A DNA stretch of 64,000 nucleotides from Gyrodactylus bullatarudis (Eukaryota; Platyhelminthes; Monogenea; Gyrodactylidea; Gyrodactylidae): NCBI GenBank assembly GCA_012064415.1, contig SSNU01000208.1:248001-312000 (forward strand), written 5' to 3'. Positions 62,501 to 64,000 of this stretch are shown piece by piece. Under the pieces are notes generated by a model. That model had not been told where the DNA came from and made no database searches. It saw only the letters and a program-made list of their open reading frames with translations. Each line of letters begins with the position of its first letter. Within the stretch, counting starts at the first letter, position 1. Position numbers and translations under genes: made by a program.

Positions 62501-62505
62501 AACAT
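32575..62505 (-). CDS. NCX: Na+/Ca2+ exchanger (SLC8 / CALX family)
   Basis: Nine exons on the minus strand: 62505-60954, 57868-57754, 52148-52051, 47243-47187, 43047-42878, 39587-39488, 33489-33373, 33173-33015 and 32951-32575, all phase-consistent, 914 aa. It has a signal peptide (1 to about 22), then N-terminal membrane helices with the alpha-1 repeat GSSAPEI (127-133). A basic segment ([10 protein letters not shown], 241-250) sits where the inhibitory XIP peptide is in this family. The cytosolic loop holds CBD1 (about 370-490; IIDDD at 441-445 and [10 protein letters not shown] at 484-493) and CBD2. The C-terminal helices hold the alpha-2 repeat ([32 protein letters not shown]). It exports one Ca2+ for three Na+ across the plasma membrane. 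The 57-nt exon at 47187-47243 codes for a basic helix ([17 protein letters not shown]) in the region where SLC8 genes splice alternatively. Confidence 0.96.
33490..39487 (-). other. Exchanger intron (6.0 kb)
   Basis: Holds a candidate 12-nt microexon (36675-36686), an ATT triplet run at about 35063-35084 and an AG run at 38271-38284. No frame of family similarity on either strand. Confidence 0.6.
36675..36686 (-). other. Candidate 12-nt microexon of the exchanger
   Basis: On the minus strand a pyrimidine tract (TTTATCTCTTCATCTCCACT) precedes GTGAAG, then AAAAAAAGAAAG, then GTAAGC. Inclusion between exons 39488-39587 and 33373-33489 keeps the frame and would add EKKK before the acidic GQDEEDE segment. 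Not confirmed. Confidence 0.3.
39588..42877 (-). other. Exchanger intron (3.3 kb)
   Basis: AT-rich intron with sense-strand CU tracts (41281-41330 region reads CTCTCTTTCTCTGTCTCT on the minus strand) and a CA run at about 41680-41694. No gene seen. Confidence 0.6.
43048..47186 (-). other. Exchanger intron (4.1 kb)
   Basis: Contains a possible 6-nt microexon at 45351-45356. Otherwise AT-rich with no supported gene or repeat family. Confidence 0.55.
45351..45356 (-). other. Candidate 6-nt microexon of the exchanger
   Basis: Minus strand reads GACCAACAG, ATACTG, GTGAGT. The six bases would keep phase 1 between the 47187-47243 and 42878-43047 exons and insert DT after RQRIQ. The donor is perfect, but the polypyrimidine tract is further upstream than usual, so chance is possible. 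Confidence 0.2.
47244..52050 (-). other. Exchanger intron (4.8 kb)
   Basis: AT-rich, with a GT run at about 47271-47285 and a GA tract at about 47880-47900 (CU on the sense strand). Several open frames (e.g. 50459-50776) show no family similarity. Confidence 0.55.
52149..57753 (-). other. Exchanger intron (5.6 kb) with simple repeats
   Basis: Contains GA runs (about 52940-52956, 54297-54312, 55336-55346) and an AAAT run at about 52985-53004, plus TATATA stretches near 54523 and 56270. No supported gene on either strand. Confidence 0.6.
57869..60953 (-). other. First exchanger coding intron (3.1 kb)
   Basis: AT-rich. It includes a repeat related to the Penelope-like tail at 60750-60880 next to the donor site. 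No other feature supported. Confidence 0.6.
60750..60880. repeat. Second copy of the Penelope-like tail, in a small inverted repeat
   Basis: 60800-60875 matches 518-590 closely (GAAGACAATCACC, TCGAAACGTTTGGATGACCATGGCTGAGAAT, CTAATATTGACCTAAGTTTT). The adjacent 60752-60795 is an inverted partial copy (AGGTCAGCATTAGAATTCTC, then GCATTGGTCATC), so the unit forms a hairpin. It ends about 75 bp from the exchanger exon 1 donor. Confidence 0.6.
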
Positions 62506-63071
62506 GTTTTGACAATAACTTAATACTATTTTCTATTATGTAAATCCGTCTAATGTAATGACATGTGGATGGCTTGAGAACTAGTAACGAGAACAAATTT
62601 AAGCAAATTTATTTCAATTTTTCTCTCATTGCATAAAACAAAATATAAAAAAGTTTCAAGAAATTAAAGTTTTTAAAATGATACACAAATTTGGAAATTT
62701 AGTTAAAAAATTAAGTTTTTATTTTTAAGTAATTTATTTACTTAATTATTATATTAATATTAATTTAGCTCAAGACTTGAACTTCAAGATAGTTAGTGAT
62801 CTGGTATAAATCCCCTATATATTATACTATTACTATATAGTAAATTTAACTATGTGAATCGGTATTATAATTATCATTTTAGTAAAATGATTTTACTTAC
62901 TTGATTGTAATAAGGTTAAAATAATCACGAAAAATACTAGATAAACTATCATAAATATTATAGCTGGAATTATCACAAATTTAAACAATTTATATATTAT
63001 AAAATTATAATACTGACAGAAATCTAGTTGATTAATTAATATTATGCAGGTTGAAATTAATTGTTGAATTA
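62506..63071 (-). other. Intergenic region between AP-3 sigma and exchanger
   Basis: 566 bp, very AT-rich. It must contain the AP-3 sigma 3' UTR and upstream sequence of the exchanger (promoter or a 5' UTR exon boundary). No specific element could be assigned. Confidence 0.45.
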
Positions 63072-63732
63072 TTAAAATCCCAAACGACCGTTTAGTATAG
63101 AAATATTTCCCATTTCTTTGATTTTCTTTTGAATATTTAGCTCTTTAACTGCAGAAACAGCCCGAGCCGGAGCTCCTGATAAACCACTCTGAATATGAAA
63201 GATAAAAAATGTATATTATTTACTTCTTTTCTTTCTATTTTGATTTGTTCGTCAAAGTTAGCCAAGATTTCTGCTGAATGTGTTTCAAGGACAAGACCTC
63301 CTTGAACAATTTCATTAAGCATATAATGAACTTTATCAAGATGGAAAATTAAATCCAATTCACATACATTTTCAAATGATGAGTCCAGAGACTCAACGAA
63401 AACTTGTATGAGATCCAAAATTCCAAGTTCACTCTCAGAGGAGTCAACACAGAAAACAAAATATAAAGTAGCATAGTGACGATAGACAACTTTACAGTCG
63501 TTGTCGTTGAGTAAACTACAGATTCATTAATTAATATAAGTTACAATCCACCCTCCAAGAAATTACAAATATCGTCTTCTCTCTTAGAGATTAGCTTGTA
63601 AATTTCTTGAACAAATTTTTGTTGTTCATCTTGTGACTGATAAAGTTATATTGTTGAACATACTATTTTGATATAAAACTTGAATAATCTCGGAAGACCA
63701 TAGTTGTTAAATATTAGAACAGCTTTGATCAT
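63072..63732 (-). CDS. AP3S: AP-3 adaptor complex sigma subunit
   Basis: Four exons on the minus strand: 63732-63664, 63636-63545, 63515-63224 and 63188-63072, 189 aa, close to the family's usual 190-195. It begins MIKAVLIFNNYGLPRLFKFY, the longin-type fold of small adaptor subunits. The conserved core is KREDDICNFLEGG, VVYRHYATLYFVFCVDSSES, ELGILDLIQVFVE, FENVCELDLIFHLDKVHYML and GGLVLETHSAEI, and the AP-3-specific tail includes SGLSGAPARAVSAVKEL. The subunit stabilises the AP-3 core, which sorts cargo from endosomes or Golgi to lysosome-related organelles. All three introns are tiny (27, 29 and 35 nt); without removing them the conserved frame is broken. The residues after KFY (IKI) differ from the usual QPY segment. 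Confidence 0.96.
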
Positions 63733-64000
63733 AGGGGGGAACGTATCAATCTAATTCTTATTTATGAAGTTAAACTTGAAATATTTGAATTCGCACACAA
63801 ATGAAGAAGATGTTACGTGAAAAATGCGCGGATATTTTTTTTTAAATAAATACCTGTTCAAAAAAAATAATCAAGAAAAAATTATGTCATCATTCTCTCC
63901 ACTTTCCTTTGATATTTATCACCGTTCAAATGATAACAAACTTACTCTTATATACTTTGAAGAAGATTTGTCAAAAGATTTCAACTATTTTTATAGAGGA
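63733..64000. other. Upstream flank of AP-3 sigma
   Basis: 268 bp, AT-rich, at the window edge. It probably contains the AP-3 sigma promoter or 5' UTR. Nothing else is recognised. Confidence 0.4.

Overview
This is an AT-rich metazoan nuclear window with spliced genes, GT..AG introns and no bacterial features. Gene content (receptor tyrosine phosphatase with fibronectin III repeats, Na+/Ca2+ exchanger, NUP54, DHX15, RSBN1, AP-3 sigma) and the transposon mix (piggyBac, Penelope-like, Tc1/mariner-like, foldback elements) fit an invertebrate, probably an arthropod such as a mite or copepod. The phylum cannot be fixed from the sequence alone. Introns are strikingly bimodal: several housekeeping-type genes carry introns of only 26-35 nt, while the exchanger gene has introns of 3-6 kb.

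Layout. 1-1038: tails of Penelope-like retroelements. 1043-3095: a complete-looking piggyBac transposon with TTAA target duplications and an intact 552-aa transposase. 3107-8060: foldback (inverted repeat) elements around an FN3 exon (5471-5752) and a possible alternative terminal exon (6537-6724). 8736-23312 (+): receptor protein tyrosine phosphatase with FN3 ectodomain, furin-like site, one membrane segment, an active-looking D1 and a degenerate D2; its introns hold foldbacks, a Tc1-like transposase tail and a 5'-truncated Penelope-like element. 23818-24069 (+): small hypothetical ORF. 24118-26098 (-): NUP54. 26214-28612 (+): DHX15, head to head with NUP54 across 115 bp. 28884-30321 (-): RSBN1-family protein. 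30733-31032 (+): small unknown two-exon gene. 32575-62505 (-): Na+/Ca2+ exchanger in nine exons over 30 kb, with introns rich in CU tracts on the sense strand. 63072-63732 (-): AP-3 complex sigma subunit in four exons.

The genes do not form one pathway. The window mixes cell-surface signalling (phosphatase), calcium transport (exchanger), nuclear transport (NUP54), splicing (DHX15), chromatin (RSBN1) and vesicle traffic (AP-3). The most unusual signals are the ultra-short introns, which are verified by reading-frame continuity through conserved proteins; the alternative start and terminal exons of the phosphatase; two possible microexons in the exchanger; and the foldback and Penelope-tail repeats.
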